Below are positions 42,552 to 51,971 of a stretch of 64,000 bases of DNA, one piece after another. The stretch covers positions 1-64,000 of the forward strand of contig JBJOMN010000051.1 in NCBI GenBank assembly GCA_046052345.1. The letters run 5' to 3'. Each line of letters begins with the position of its first letter. The first letter of the stretch is position 1. The stretch comes from Pollutiaquabacter sp046052345 (lineage in GTDB: Bacteria > Bacteroidota > Bacteroidia > AKYH767-A > 2013-40CM-41-45). The notes under the pieces were generated by a model, which had not been told where the DNA came from, did no database searches, and saw only the letters and a list, made by a program, of their open reading frames with translations. The translations under genes and the position numbers were made by a program.

Positions 42552-45059
42552 TCAATATTCTATTTCCAGCTCTTCCTTCTTTTTTGCCGGTTGCACGGCC
42601 TTTTTGACAGAATCCTTCCGGCCCGAGCCGAATTCCTTACGAAGAAGGTCCTTTACCACCTCTTTTTCGCGGGTGAAATCCTCCTTCAACTGTTCCTTGA
42701 CCGCTTTACGGTCGTAGCTGATTTTCGGATCGTCCACGGTGCCGGTCATGGAAAGGAACAGCTTCGTGCGACCCAGACCATCGTCTTCTACGGTTCCGAA
42801 TTCAGTCTGCTGCTCCTTGTATTTACGTCCCAACACGTCAGCTAGTAATATCCTGAAATGATAATCGATGTTGTTGTCGAAATCATGGACACCGTTCGCC
42901 GAAAGGTCAAGTGCGCTGGAATGGATCTCCATCGTGGGGATGACAATCTTGCGGTCTGCGATGGAAATCACGTTGTGAAGGGTGGAAAAACGGATGTCGT
43001 TCAGGTCGGCCAGCCGGATGTATTTTGAAAGGGCAAGGATCGGTTTGAATCCTGTAAGCCGGCCGTTTTCGATAGTGATGTCGCAGGTCGCCTTCACGCT
43101 TGCCGGATTGATGTGCAAGTCCTTGGTCCACGAGGAACGCAAACGGATGCCCGCTGAGAGGTCTCCCTTGACATGTTTGTCCGTCATGACGTCCTGTCCG
43201 AAATTCTCGATCTGCCGGAACAACTGTCCGACATCGATCTTTTTCAAGGTGGCGTCACAACTCATTCGTACACTGTCCTTCCCGGACACATCGATAAGAG
43301 CGTCCATCAATAGCTCCCCTTCCATCGCCTTGAAACGGAGCCCCTGACCCGTCAACACCTGTCGCTCCAGATGCACGTTGCCCGAAAGGGCCGCTGCCCG
43401 GAACTGCCGGAATTTAATTCTGCCGGTATGCACCTCCAGATCGCAGGTCAACCGGGGATCAACGGCGAGCTTGTAGGAGGTGTCCTCCTCCGTGGAGGCG
43501 GATTCGTTGGTCAAGAGCTCATCAAGATCAATGGAATTGGAGCTCAGCGAGGCAGAAATGCGCGTTTGATGATGCGGACTGAGCAGAAAAGGAATGAGGT
43601 TCTCGAAGGTGCCGTTGAAAAGAAAATCGCTGGACGATACATTCCCCTTCAGATCGCGGACGCGAACATCGGTATTCTGCAGTTCAAGGTCGCCGCTGAC
43701 GGATGTAAAAGCGAGCGGATTGTCTTTTATACGGAAATTCATATCACGCAATCGCACCGCCCCCGAAGAGTTGATGTTCTGCATTTCACCGCTGCGGACG
43801 CCGTGCAGTTCACTCACTTTACCAGCGAAGGCAATATTCAGGGAAGCCTGCCCGGAAAGATCCTGTATCGAATCCGCAGCCAGGAATGCGCCAAGGTCAG
43901 CGAGCTCCAGAGTGGACTGCGCATGCATTTCCAGATAAGGGGACGAAAAATCCTTGACAAGCAAGTCCCCTTTAACAGGCTGTTTTCCGAGTACCGCTTC
44001 AAATCCGGGAATATGAAGAGTCCCCTCGCCCTTTCCGGAAAATTCCCCCGACAACATGATATGATGCAAGGATATGTCACGGCCGGGAGGTGTCAACTCT
44101 CCGTCTTTAATACGGAAGGAGGCACTGACAACCGGCTTTGAATCAGCAGATGAAGTACCGTTGATACGGGCGCTGAATTCGAATTTTCCGGAGGAACGGT
44201 AATCGTTGAAGCGGGATGCATACCTGTCCGGAAGAAGCCGGATGAAAGACGCCAGATCGGCTTCCCGGGCGTTTATCCGCAAATGGATACCGGTTTCCTT
44301 CTTTTTGGAAGTGAAGTCGCCGGAAACAGAGAAGTCCACCCCGGCGAGCTGCAGTTCACTTTCTTGAAGGACGAAGTGCCCCTGCTCCGTATCCACGTCC
44401 AGACCGGTCTCCAATATCACCTCCTTGGAGCGCAGGTAATCCACGCCCTCGACCGAAATCCGCTCAGCGAAAAGTTCACCGGACACGTGCATGCCGAATC
44501 TTTTCTCTCCGAAACTTCCGGAAAAGCGGACCTTCTTGAGGAATACTTCATAGTCCTGGGGATGCCTCTTGTCTCGATAGCTGACCTGTACTCGTTCGAG
44601 GTCCACACGTGAAAGATCCAGTTCGGTTCCGGCAGAAGCCGTGTCGGAAGTCCAGAACTCATAATTGTTGGAACCGTCCTTGCGGACCAGGATCTTGGCG
44701 ACCCCTTGCGTAACGACGATGCGCTTGATGGTATAGTCCTTCCGGTAAAAGGACATCACGTTGAAGAGGAGGGATATCCTTTTTGCATAAAGGAGTGTAT
44801 CCTTGGGGCTCGTGGCACTCACTTCCTTCATCAGTACGTTGCCCATATCGAGGGACGCATATGGGAAATGCCGGAGAAGAGAGATGTCGAATTCGTCGAC
44901 ACTGATCTCGGTCTTGAGATGACGGTTGAGCTGCCGGATGACCAGCTGCTGTACTTCATCCTTGTAGAAAACGGTAATCACCACTGCGCAAAGCAGCAAG
45001 AGCGCGATGAGGCTCGCAAGGACCAGCAACAACATCCGCAGGCGACGCAGGATTCTCAT
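42552..45059 (-). CDS. AsmA-family envelope protein
   Basis: An 835-residue protein with one N-terminal transmembrane helix (about 10-31). The AsmA start pattern follows (VIRQLNRHLKTEISVDEFDISLLRHFPYASLDMGNVLM), with long beta-rich periplasmic repeats and the AsmA_2-type C-terminal region (about 600-780). It ends in a charged, lysine-rich tail. AsmA/TamB-like proteins are thought to form bridges that move phospholipids between inner and outer membranes, so that role is inferred here. No cotranscribed partner is evident. The 170-base region downstream carries the histidine kinase leader. Confidence 0.87.
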   Translation of the reverse strand: MRILRRLRMLLLVLASLIALLLLCAVVITVFYKDEVQQLVIRQLNRHLKTEISVDEFDISLLRHFPYASLDMGNVLMKEVSATSPKDTLLYAKRISLLFNVMSFYRKDYTIKRIVVTQGVAKILVRKDGSNNYEFWTSDTASAGTELDLSRVDLERVQVSYRDKRHPQDYEVFLKKVRFSGSFGEKRFGMHVSGELFAERISVEGVDYLRSKEVILETGLDVDTEQGHFVLQESELQLAGVDFSVSGDFTSKKKETGIHLRINAREADLASFIRLLPDRYASRFNDYRSSGKFEFSARINGTSSADSKPVVSASFRIKDGELTPPGRDISLHHIMLSGEFSGKGEGTLHIPGFEAVLGKQPVKGDLLVKDFSSPYLEMHAQSTLELADLGAFLAADSIQDLSGQASLNIAFAGKVSELHGVRSGEMQNINSSGAVRLRDMNFRIKDNPLAFTSVSGDLELQNTDVRVRDLKGNVSSSDFLFNGTFENLIPFLLSPHHQTRISASLSSNSIDLDELLTNESASTEEDTSYKLAVDPRLTCDLEVHTGRIKFRQFRAAALSGNVHLERQVLTGQGLRFKAMEGELLMDALIDVSGKDSVRMSCDATLKKIDVGQLFRQIENFGQDVMTDKHVKGDLSAGIRLRSSWTKDLHINPASVKATCDITIENGRLTGFKPILALSKYIRLADLNDIRFSTLHNVISIADRKIVIPTMEIHSSALDLSANGVHDFDNNIDYHFRILLADVLGRKYKEQQTEFGTVEDDGLGRTKLFLSMTGTVDDPKISYDRKAVKEQLKEDFTREKEVVKDLLRKEFGSGRKDSVKKAVQPAKKKEELEIEY

Positions 45060-45148
45060 GACAGCTACTAATATCCTCCTAATACTGCGAATAAACGGGG
45101 CAGGTACACGTATAATTTTAAACAGGATGAAAAGGGGCGGCCCCGGGG

Positions 45149-46159
45149 CTACAGTCCCATCTGCCGCAGATCCTTCGTCCAGGCCTCGACCAGGTACAGT
45201 TCTTCCCTGCCGACCAGTTCCATTTCCACCAGTTTCTCGTAACAGGTACTGAGGTTCTCCCCCAATGCAGCAATACCATTCTTCAAACGGAGTCCGGCAA
45301 GGGCATCCGCTATGCGGCCGTTGTTTAGATAGCCCGTCACTTCGTCGGCGAAATCACGTAGCAGGTTGTGCATGTTCCGCTCCTGATAGACCGTAGCCGC
45401 ATGAAAAAGGATATGCCATCCGTTTTCCCATGCAATCCGTTGTGCCACGAAGCTTCTCCAGATATCCGTCATACGGAAACTGCAATGCGAAGGGAGATAC
45501 ATCAACGGAAAAGCGTCCTTGAACCAGGTGGTATTCTGGCTGTTGAACGGACACCAGCTTCCCGGACCCAGACCGATACCCTCGGAGGCGTCGAAGCTGA
45601 GCGGAAGCGGAAGCGTCAACCGGTAAATGGCATCCACATCAGGATTCTCGTCGGCCAGTCCCTGTTGGATCGGAGCATCGATACGTCCGACAGGCCACTG
45701 CTCTCGCGGGCGGGCGATGTCCTGCAGATGTTCCAGGGCGAAACCGCGCGGCCATATGTTCGCTTCGGTGAAGAAGGAATAAACGTTCACCCATCCGGCG
45801 TTTTCTACGATGCTTGCTTCGGTCGTCCTTGCACGCGTGTTCCAAAATCCCTCACGGGCGAAATTATCGTCGTCGGTCTCGAGAATGATTTCCGCTCCTT
45901 CACGTATGGCTACCAGATAGCCGACGTTCTTTCTTCCATAGTGGCGCTCCGGAAGCCGCTCCACGAGCGAGAATCCGGTCTCGCGCTGACGTTGCAGGGA
46001 ATAGAAATCACATCCGTCGAGACGGAATTCCTGCGGCGATATCCTGTCTCCCATCACATAGAACGGAATCCCCCTGCGGCTGCACTCACGCGCATACTCT
46101 GCGAGCACGGGATGGTCCTGGCCTGCGATGGAAGTGATGACGAGTGCTGTGGTAGACAT
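45149..46159 (-). CDS. STELLO/DUF288-like glycosyltransferase
   Basis: A 336-residue soluble protein. Its N-terminal half (ALVITSIAGQDHPVLAEYA, then RKNVGYLVAIREGAEIILETDDDN at about 77-99) matches the pattern of DUF288, the domain of plant STELLO glycosyltransferases. The DDD at 96-98 is the likely metal or nucleotide-sugar site. The function in bacteria is not established. Because its ATG lies one base after the stop of a GT2 glycosyltransferase gene, the two probably work on the same glycan. The ATG at 46159 is preferred since the homology starts there and the longer frame would overlap the GT2 gene. Confidence 0.72.
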   Translation of the reverse strand: MSTTALVITSIAGQDHPVLAEYARECSRRGIPFYVMGDRISPQEFRLDGCDFYSLQRQRETGFSLVERLPERHYGRKNVGYLVAIREGAEIILETDDDNFAREGFWNTRARTTEASIVENAGWVNVYSFFTEANIWPRGFALEHLQDIARPREQWPVGRIDAPIQQGLADENPDVDAIYRLTLPLPLSFDASEGIGLGPGSWCPFNSQNTTWFKDAFPLMYLPSHCSFRMTDIWRSFVAQRIAWENGWHILFHAATVYQERNMHNLLRDFADEVTGYLNNGRIADALAGLRLKNGIAALGENLSTCYEKLVEMELVGREELYLVEAWTKDLRQMGL

Positions 46160-46160
46160 A

Positions 46161-46931
46161 TCAGTCGATGATGGCAGACCTGCCCTGAAGACGTCGCATG
46201 AAATACCACCAGAGAACGGAGATGGAATTCCGGATGGCGCGGCCGGAAACACTGGGAGAAGGGGCCCTGTAATGTATGGGGACCTCGATATACCGTTTGT
46301 GTCTCAGCAGGTAACGTAATTCGGTCTGATAGAAATGAGCTCTAGAACGCAACGGATACTTCAGGAATTGCTCCACGACAGTACGGTGGAAGCCCTGATA
46401 TCCGGATGTCATGTCCCGCATGCGAGTACCCAGGAGAAGGTTCGAAAGGATGGTCCCTGTCCTTGAGAGAAACGTCCTGCGGAAAGAGGATTTCCAGATG
46501 GATCCGCCGTTGATGAAGCGGCTGCCGAAGGCGCACTCGTTCCCCTCGTTCAGTACACGCAGAAACATCGGAAGCGCCCGCGGATCATGGGAAAGGCCGG
46601 CATCCATCTCGATGATATACTCATGACCGGCACATGCCTCGCGGTACCCGCGCACATAGGCATCCACGACATTCCTGTTCTCCGGCGCCCAGACTGTAAC
46701 GAAGCGCCGGTCGCGGTCAGAGAGTGTCCTGCACAATTCGAGTGTCCTGTCTTTGGAGGCGTTATCCACTATGAAGTACACCTTGCCGGAACCCAACGAT
46801 TCAAGTTCGGCACGCAAGGCATCCGTGAAGGGACCGAAATCATCTTCCTCGTTGGCCATGGGAACGACCACTGCGAAATCAAAGGTTCGCAGGTAATAGC
46901 CGCTGGTGGTCTTATCGCCGGAATATGACAT
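46161..46931 (-). CDS. glycosyltransferase family 2 (DPM1-like)
   Basis: A 256-residue GT-A enzyme. FAVVVPMANEEDD opens the nucleotide-binding fold (about 19-31), VDNASKD is at 55-61 and the metal-binding IEMDAG at 107-112. SRFINGGSI and the TSGYQGFHR segment fit dolichol-phosphate-mannose-synthase-like GT2 enzymes that transfer sugars to polyprenyl phosphate. There is no clear transmembrane helix apart from a possible one near the C-terminus (ISVLWWYFMRRL). It could supply a lipid-linked sugar to the GT-C proteins elsewhere in the window, which is speculation. It is coupled to the STELLO-like gene downstream. Confidence 0.85.
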   Translation of the reverse strand: MSYSGDKTTSGYYLRTFDFAVVVPMANEEDDFGPFTDALRAELESLGSGKVYFIVDNASKDRTLELCRTLSDRDRRFVTVWAPENRNVVDAYVRGYREACAGHEYIIEMDAGLSHDPRALPMFLRVLNEGNECAFGSRFINGGSIWKSSFRRTFLSRTGTILSNLLLGTRMRDMTSGYQGFHRTVVEQFLKYPLRSRAHFYQTELRYLLRHKRYIEVPIHYRAPSPSVSGRAIRNSISVLWWYFMRRLQGRSAIID

Positions 46932-46971
46932 GGAGGCCGTAAAAACGCTTCTTACCCCGGAAGTTTAACGG

Positions 46972-46998
46972 AAAAAGGCCGCTGTGGTTGCAGCGGCC
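46972..46998 (-). terminator. intrinsic terminator after sodA
   Basis: On the minus strand GGCCGCTG pairs perfectly with CAGCGGCC around a 6-base loop, followed by TTTTT. It lies 26 bases after the sodA stop. Confidence 0.85.
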
Positions 46999-47023
46999 CT
47001 CAAATTCAAATACTTTAAGTGCT

Positions 47024-47635
47024 TCACTTGGAGGCTTCCCGGAAACGACGCGCGATTTCGTCCCAGTTGACCACATTCCACCAGGCGGAAATGTAATCCG
47101 GACGGCGGTTCTGGTAGTGAAGATAGTAGGCATGTTCCCACACATCGAGTCCCATGATGGGTGTCCCTTTGACATCGGCGATGTCCATCAGCGGATTGTC
47201 CTGATTCGGTGTGGAAGAAACGGCCAGTTTCTTGTCGGCTCCGACGAGCAACCAGGCCCAGCCGCTTCCGAAACGGGTGGCTCCTGCAGTAGAGAACTTC
47301 GACTTGAACTCCTCGAAATTGCCGAAAGCGCTGTTGATGGCATCTCCCAGTTCACCGCTAGGCACACCGCCGCCACCCGGCTTCATGATCTTCCAGAAGA
47401 GGTCGTGGTTGAAGTGTCCGCCACCGTTGTTGCGGACAGCGACCGGATATTTTGAAATGTCCCGGCAGATGTCCTCGATGCTCATCGATTCGGCGGGGGT
47501 GCCTGCGACAGCGTTGTTGAGGTTGGTGACGTAGGCCTGGTGATGCTTGCCGTGATGGATCTCCATGGTACGCGCATCGATGTGCGGTTCCAAAGAGGCG
47601 AACTCATAGGGCAGTTTGGGTAATTCGAATGCCAT
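47024..47635 (-). CDS. sodA: superoxide dismutase, Mn/Fe family
   Basis: Removes superoxide by dismutation. The 203-residue protein has metal ligands H27 (MEIHHGKHH), H77 (HFNHDLFW), D164 and H168 (DVWEHAYY). Q145 in STPNQDNP and a glycine at the position where iron enzymes carry their active-site glutamine suggest a manganese or cambialistic type. There is no signal peptide, so it is cytosolic. It is monocistronic, with a -7 element at 47680-47687 and a terminator at 46972-46998. Confidence 0.96.
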   Translation of the reverse strand: MAFELPKLPYEFASLEPHIDARTMEIHHGKHHQAYVTNLNNAVAGTPAESMSIEDICRDISKYPVAVRNNGGGHFNHDLFWKIMKPGGGGVPSGELGDAINSAFGNFEEFKSKFSTAGATRFGSGWAWLLVGADKKLAVSSTPNQDNPLMDIADVKGTPIMGLDVWEHAYYLHYQNRRPDYISAWWNVVNWDEIARRFREASK

Positions 47636-47679
47636 GATGGGAGAAATTATAGTGTTGATGAGTAGTAGTTGAAGTGGAA

Positions 47680-47687
47680 CAAAGTTA
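47680..47687 (-). promoter_or_regulatory. -7 promoter element for sodA
   Basis: On the minus strand this reads TAACTTTG, an exact TAnnTTTG match. It ends 45 bases before the ATG. Confidence 0.55.
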
Positions 47688-47712
47688 AGGATAAAAGGTT
47701 TCCGCGGTTGAT

Positions 47713-49335
47713 TCAGCGTCCGGCCGAAGCAGTGGAAGGCTCCAGCAACCGGATGGCCTCTTTGAGTGTCCTGTCATTTCGCAGGATCACCGGATAATAC
47801 CCGTCGTTCTTCCACAACTGTCGTGCAATCAACGCTTTCAATTGTGTCTCGATGAACGGACGGGCGATATCCGTTCCGTATTCCGACCGGTCGACACCGT
47901 TTGCAAAACAATATTCCAGGAAATCCTTATACACCGGCTCTCCTATCTCAAAAGAGGCATCAAAGTCGGCGAAATCCTTATAGCTACTGAAGACCGAACG
48001 GTTCCTGTCGAGATAGTCGTACGCAAACTGCGTGATAAGCCCTCTGCCGCCGGCTGCGGAGTAGAAGCCGGAGGTGGCCTCGGTATCAAGCGGAACGAAG
48101 ACATCCGGCATGATGCCGCCGCCACCATATACCGTCTTACCTCCCGGTGTGGTGAATTTCAGCGAGTCGGAGAAGCGGATGCTGTCCTGACTGAGCAGTT
48201 CTCCATGGCGTAAACGGTTGATCAACTCGCTTTCATAATCGAGATAGTCTCCGTCATAAGGTTTCTGGATGCAACGCCCGGTAGGCGTGAAATAACGGGC
48301 CACCGTAAGTCGGATGGCGGAGCCGTCGGGAAATTCACTCTGCTCCTGTACCAGTCCCTTTCCGAACGTCCTGCGTCCTACGATGGTAGCACGGTCCCAG
48401 TCCTGGACAGCTCCCGAAACGATTTCGCTGGCACTTGCGCTGCCTTCATCCACCAGCACCACCAACTTCCCTTTTTCGAAAAGTCCGTTCTCCGTCGCTT
48501 CGTATTTCTCCTTCGGGCGTGCACGACCTTCTGTGTAAACGACCAATCTTCCCTTCGGCAGGAATTCGTCGGCCAACTGTATGGCCGTCTTCAGATAGCC
48601 GCCGGGGTTGCCCCGTAGATCGAGTACAAGGTTCTTCATGCCGGCCTCCTTCAGTCCGGTGAAGGCCTTGAGGTACTCTTCGTAAGTATGCTCGGCGAAG
48701 TGAGAGATCTTGATATATCCCGTCTTCCGGGTGACCATATACCCCACATCGACACTGTAAATGGGTATCCTGCCGCGGACGATGGTGTAATCGATGAACT
48801 TGCCGGTCGCACGTCGGTATATCGTGACTTTCACTTTGGTACCGCCCGGGCCCCGGAGCTGCTGCATCACCTGGGAATTCGAAATATGGATGTTGGCCAC
48901 ATTCTTTCCCTCCACCTTCACGATCCGGTCACCGGCGCGGATTCCCAGTTGTTCGGAGGGACCGCCTGCTATGGCGGAAACGACCATGATGGTGTCGTTC
49001 TGGATATGGAACTCGATGCCGATGCCCTCGAAATTACCTTCCAACGGTTCGTTGGTCGCCTGGAGCTCGTCGGCAGGGATATAACTGGAATGCGGATCGA
49101 GGCTGTGCAGCATGTCGCCGATCGTCTGCTCCATCAAACGACGGGCATTGACGGTATCCACGTATTCCTCGCTCACATAATTGATCACATCGTTGAGCTT
49201 GTTGAACTGACCGGTGCGGAATGTGAAGAAATCACGGGCGGCGATGTAGGGTTCACTCAGTCGGATTCCGACATAGATGCCTGCTGCCAGCATGGCGGCC
49301 AACAAAAACGGTTGCCAGATCCTGAAATTGTTCAC
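47713..49335 (-). CDS. S41 family C-terminal processing peptidase (copy 2)
   Basis: A 540-residue periplasmic serine protease of the Ctp family. It has an N-terminal anchor (about 7-25), a PDZ domain (about 95-175, IGIEFHIQND and GIRAGDRIVKV), and a catalytic core with serines at 299-303 (DEGSASASEIV) and K326 in RTFGKGLVQ. Its Ser-Lys spacing equals that of the paralogue at 28617-30281, and the C-terminal regions differ. The start is GTG at 49335, supported by a four-base GTGA overlap with the stop of the dCMP deaminase gene. The pair is therefore an operon. Confidence 0.94.
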   Translation of the reverse strand: MNNFRIWQPFLLAAMLAAGIYVGIRLSEPYIAARDFFTFRTGQFNKLNDVINYVSEEYVDTVNARRLMEQTIGDMLHSLDPHSSYIPADELQATNEPLEGNFEGIGIEFHIQNDTIMVVSAIAGGPSEQLGIRAGDRIVKVEGKNVANIHISNSQVMQQLRGPGGTKVKVTIYRRATGKFIDYTIVRGRIPIYSVDVGYMVTRKTGYIKISHFAEHTYEEYLKAFTGLKEAGMKNLVLDLRGNPGGYLKTAIQLADEFLPKGRLVVYTEGRARPKEKYEATENGLFEKGKLVVLVDEGSASASEIVSGAVQDWDRATIVGRRTFGKGLVQEQSEFPDGSAIRLTVARYFTPTGRCIQKPYDGDYLDYESELINRLRHGELLSQDSIRFSDSLKFTTPGGKTVYGGGGIMPDVFVPLDTEATSGFYSAAGGRGLITQFAYDYLDRNRSVFSSYKDFADFDASFEIGEPVYKDFLEYCFANGVDRSEYGTDIARPFIETQLKALIARQLWKNDGYYPVILRNDRTLKEAIRLLEPSTASAGR

Positions 49336-49820
49336 GTGCGGGCGGAGGATTCGGTAGTGATTCCCGGTTGGGTGAATTGTTCGACCTGTACGCCGAACCT
49401 CCGGAGGAAATCGACGCCTTCGTCGGAGTCCATTCCTTTGAAGGCCGAATAGGAATCAAGATAAATGACCCGCTTTATGCCCATCGTGTAGATGATCCGT
49501 GCACAGGCGATACAGGGAGAAAGCGTCACATACAGCGTACTGCCGTCGATGGATACGTTGTTCTTGGAAGCATACAGTATAGCATTCTGTTCCGCATGCA
49601 GCGCCAACGAACAGCTGCCTTTGCTGTCGCGCGGACAACCCACTCCCGGCCATTCCTGGTCGCAGTTGTGCGTGCCGGCGGGAGGGCCGTTATATCCCAG
49701 GGAAACTATGCGGGTGTCCTTGGTCAGCACGGCGCCGACCTGGATTTTCACACAATGTGATTTGCGGGAGAGATTCTTCGCAAGATCCATGTAAATCTCG
49801 TCGAAGCTCGGGCTTTTCAT
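49332..49820 (-). CDS. dCMP deaminase family protein
   Basis: A zinc-dependent cytidine/deoxycytidylate deaminase-like protein of 162 residues. The zinc site is H75-A-E77 (LHAEQNAI) and C103-x2-C106 (SPCIAC), with E77 the proton shuttle. GYNGPPAGTHNC and the overall length match the dCMP deaminase/ComEB group, so the likely reaction is dCMP to dUMP for dTMP supply. Bacterial members next to an S41 peptidase are common in Bacteroidota. Confidence 0.92.
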   Translation of the reverse strand: MKSPSFDEIYMDLAKNLSRKSHCVKIQVGAVLTKDTRIVSLGYNGPPAGTHNCDQEWPGVGCPRDSKGSCSLALHAEQNAILYASKNNVSIDGSTLYVTLSPCIACARIIYTMGIKRVIYLDSYSAFKGMDSDEGVDFLRRFGVQVEQFTQPGITTESSART

Positions 49821-49849
49821 GGTTGCAAAGATAGCGTTTTTGGTCCGCC

Positions 49850-51901
49850 CTACTCCAAACCGCCGGTCCGCTCAAGCCACAGCTTGGCTTCCGCATACGT
49901 CGGAAGGACCTGAAGGGCTTTCTTCCAGTTTTCGCGTGCTTTAGGGATGTCCTTCCTGAGGTAATACATGCCCCCGAGATTGAACCAGGCTTCATAATTG
50001 CGCGAATCCACTTTGGCAGCCCTGTCATAGCTGGCGAAAGCCGAATCCGAGGGTGCGTTCGCTCTTGCGAAATATCGGCGTCCTATCTGGATATATTCAC
50101 TGCTGAGCATGGCTGCTGCATCCCCCTGCCCCAACTCCAGCGCGCGTTGCATCGAAGAGTACGCCTTGTCGTGCTCGCCCAGCTCGGCATAAGCCAGTGC
50201 ACACAGCCTCCAGGCACCGCCGTCGTCCGGAGATTGTCTGATGGCAGTCTCATAATCTTCCTTGGCCTTCTCGAAGTCCCCCTTCTTCAGATAGGCGGAA
50301 CCCCGGTTGGTATAGTTCGAAGGGAAATTCGGCATGTACTTCAGCGCGTTCGAATAATTGACGATCGCCGAATCGTATTCATTACGGTCGAAGAATACGT
50401 TTCCGCGGTTGCACCATGCCTCCGCCAGCTTTGGCTCCATGGCCAAAGCCGAATCGGCATCCTGGAGGGCGCGGCCATAATCTTTGCTCCGGAACCAGAC
50501 CATGGAACGGTTATTCAGGGTGCGGGGCTGACGGGGATTCAAGGCAAGGGATTTGTTGAAGTCCCCGAGTGCCTTGTCCGATTCTCCGTGTTCGTTGTAC
50601 CAGGCACCGCGGTTGTTGAGCGCTTCGTGGGAACGCGGATTCTTCTCGACAACGTCCGACCAAAGTGTCAGGGAGTTCTTCCAAACCTCGGTCCGCTGGT
50701 AGGCAATCACTGCGAATGGGACCACGGACAACCACAAGACCAACGGCAGTGTTCGTCTCAACGGAGCGAACGAGGCCGGCAGGGCAGCAAGGAAAAGGAA
50801 TATGCCCAGGTAACTGACATACGTGAACCGCTCATAAATCAGGGAAGAGTTGAGTCCGACCACGTGCAGCGTGGGAAAAATGTTCAACGCGAAGAACAAC
50901 AGTCCGAAACAGGCCAGCGCATTGCGCCGCAGGAAATACAATACGCCGACGATGGTCAAAAGTGCAAGCACGATTCCTCCGACCAGCCAGAACGTATACT
51001 CCGAGGATTCCTTCAGCGGGAACGCATAGATCGCCGTCTGGTTGATCGGAAGTACCGACTTTACGACATACTGCCAGTATGCCTGGAAGGAATAGATGAT
51101 CCTGGAAAGGAAAGTCACCGGTTCGGCGTACTGGTCGGCTTTCAAGGTGGAGGAACTCACGGCGTACCATCCGAATGCCGCCGCACCGGCGAAGAACGGC
51201 AACTTCTCCAGCCATCCGCGTCTGTCGAACGGATACGATTTGAAATAATCCGAGAGCAGGAGCACCAGTGGCAAGGTCACCGCCTGTATCTTGGAAAAGC
51301 CGGAGGCAAGGAATAACAACAATGAAAAACCATAGAAGAAATAGCGGCGCGCCGCGCTTGTGCCGGGCTGCTCACGGTACTGCAGATAACTCCACCAGGA
51401 CGACAGGAAGAAAAAGGTATACAGGACGTCCTTGCGGCTGGCAATCCATGCTACCGATTCCACATGCATGGGATGCAACGCGAACAGGAAGGCCGCCAGC
51501 GCTGCAATCGCTGCTCCGGTACCGAGCTTCCGCAGTACCGCGAGCACGAGCAGGCTGTTCAATACATGGAGCAGTACGTTCATGCCGTGGTACCAGCCGG
51601 GGCTGTTTCCCCCGACGGCATAGTCGACTGCCAGCGAGAACACCACCAGGGGATTGTAACTGAGCAGGACCTTGGTCTTGAACATCAATAAAATGTTGTC
51701 CCACGCCAGGGACCGTATCAGAAGCAGCTCACGGATGTAATGGTTGTCGTCCCAATTGGTGACTTCGAAATCCGTACAACGCGAAAAAACGGCCCATGTG
51801 ACTATCGCCAGGACCGGCAATATCACGAACGGGGAAAACGGATTCAGGACAGAGCCGGACGTTTCAGCTTTTCTCCTCTTTTCTTTTTTATTCGCCTTCA
51901 T
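49850..51901 (-). CDS. TMTC-like GT-C membrane protein with TPR repeats
   Basis: A 683-residue protein. The N-terminal 420 or so residues hold about ten hydrophobic helices. The first extracytoplasmic loop has TNWDDNHYI with D51-D52, the metal or catalytic acidic pair of GT-C enzymes. HPMHVESVAWIASRKD (143-158) is the signature shared with eukaryotic TMTC O-mannosyltransferases. From about 430 to 683, several tetratricopeptide repeats are visible (EALNNRGAWYNEHGESDKALGDF and similar). Transfer of a sugar from a lipid carrier to exported proteins is inferred from the family. The ATG at 51901 (KANKKEKRR) is chosen over an upstream non-ATG start. Confidence 0.85.
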   Translation of the reverse strand: MKANKKEKRRKAETSGSVLNPFSPFVILPVLAIVTWAVFSRCTDFEVTNWDDNHYIRELLLIRSLAWDNILLMFKTKVLLSYNPLVVFSLAVDYAVGGNSPGWYHGMNVLLHVLNSLLVLAVLRKLGTGAAIAALAAFLFALHPMHVESVAWIASRKDVLYTFFFLSSWWSYLQYREQPGTSAARRYFFYGFSLLLFLASGFSKIQAVTLPLVLLLSDYFKSYPFDRRGWLEKLPFFAGAAAFGWYAVSSSTLKADQYAEPVTFLSRIIYSFQAYWQYVVKSVLPINQTAIYAFPLKESSEYTFWLVGGIVLALLTIVGVLYFLRRNALACFGLLFFALNIFPTLHVVGLNSSLIYERFTYVSYLGIFLFLAALPASFAPLRRTLPLVLWLSVVPFAVIAYQRTEVWKNSLTLWSDVVEKNPRSHEALNNRGAWYNEHGESDKALGDFNKSLALNPRQPRTLNNRSMVWFRSKDYGRALQDADSALAMEPKLAEAWCNRGNVFFDRNEYDSAIVNYSNALKYMPNFPSNYTNRGSAYLKKGDFEKAKEDYETAIRQSPDDGGAWRLCALAYAELGEHDKAYSSMQRALELGQGDAAAMLSSEYIQIGRRYFARANAPSDSAFASYDRAAKVDSRNYEAWFNLGGMYYLRKDIPKARENWKKALQVLPTYAEAKLWLERTGGLE

Positions 51902-51971
51902 AGGACTAAAAATAATGAAACTTGGAACTCCAAAGACGGTGCCTGAGTTCCTCAAAACTACCAATAATTGA

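Noticed and set aside
45130..45150. GC-rich palindrome after the STELLO-like gene as a terminator.
   Set aside because: The alternative pairings are short (4-5 bp) and no single stable stem precedes the T run.
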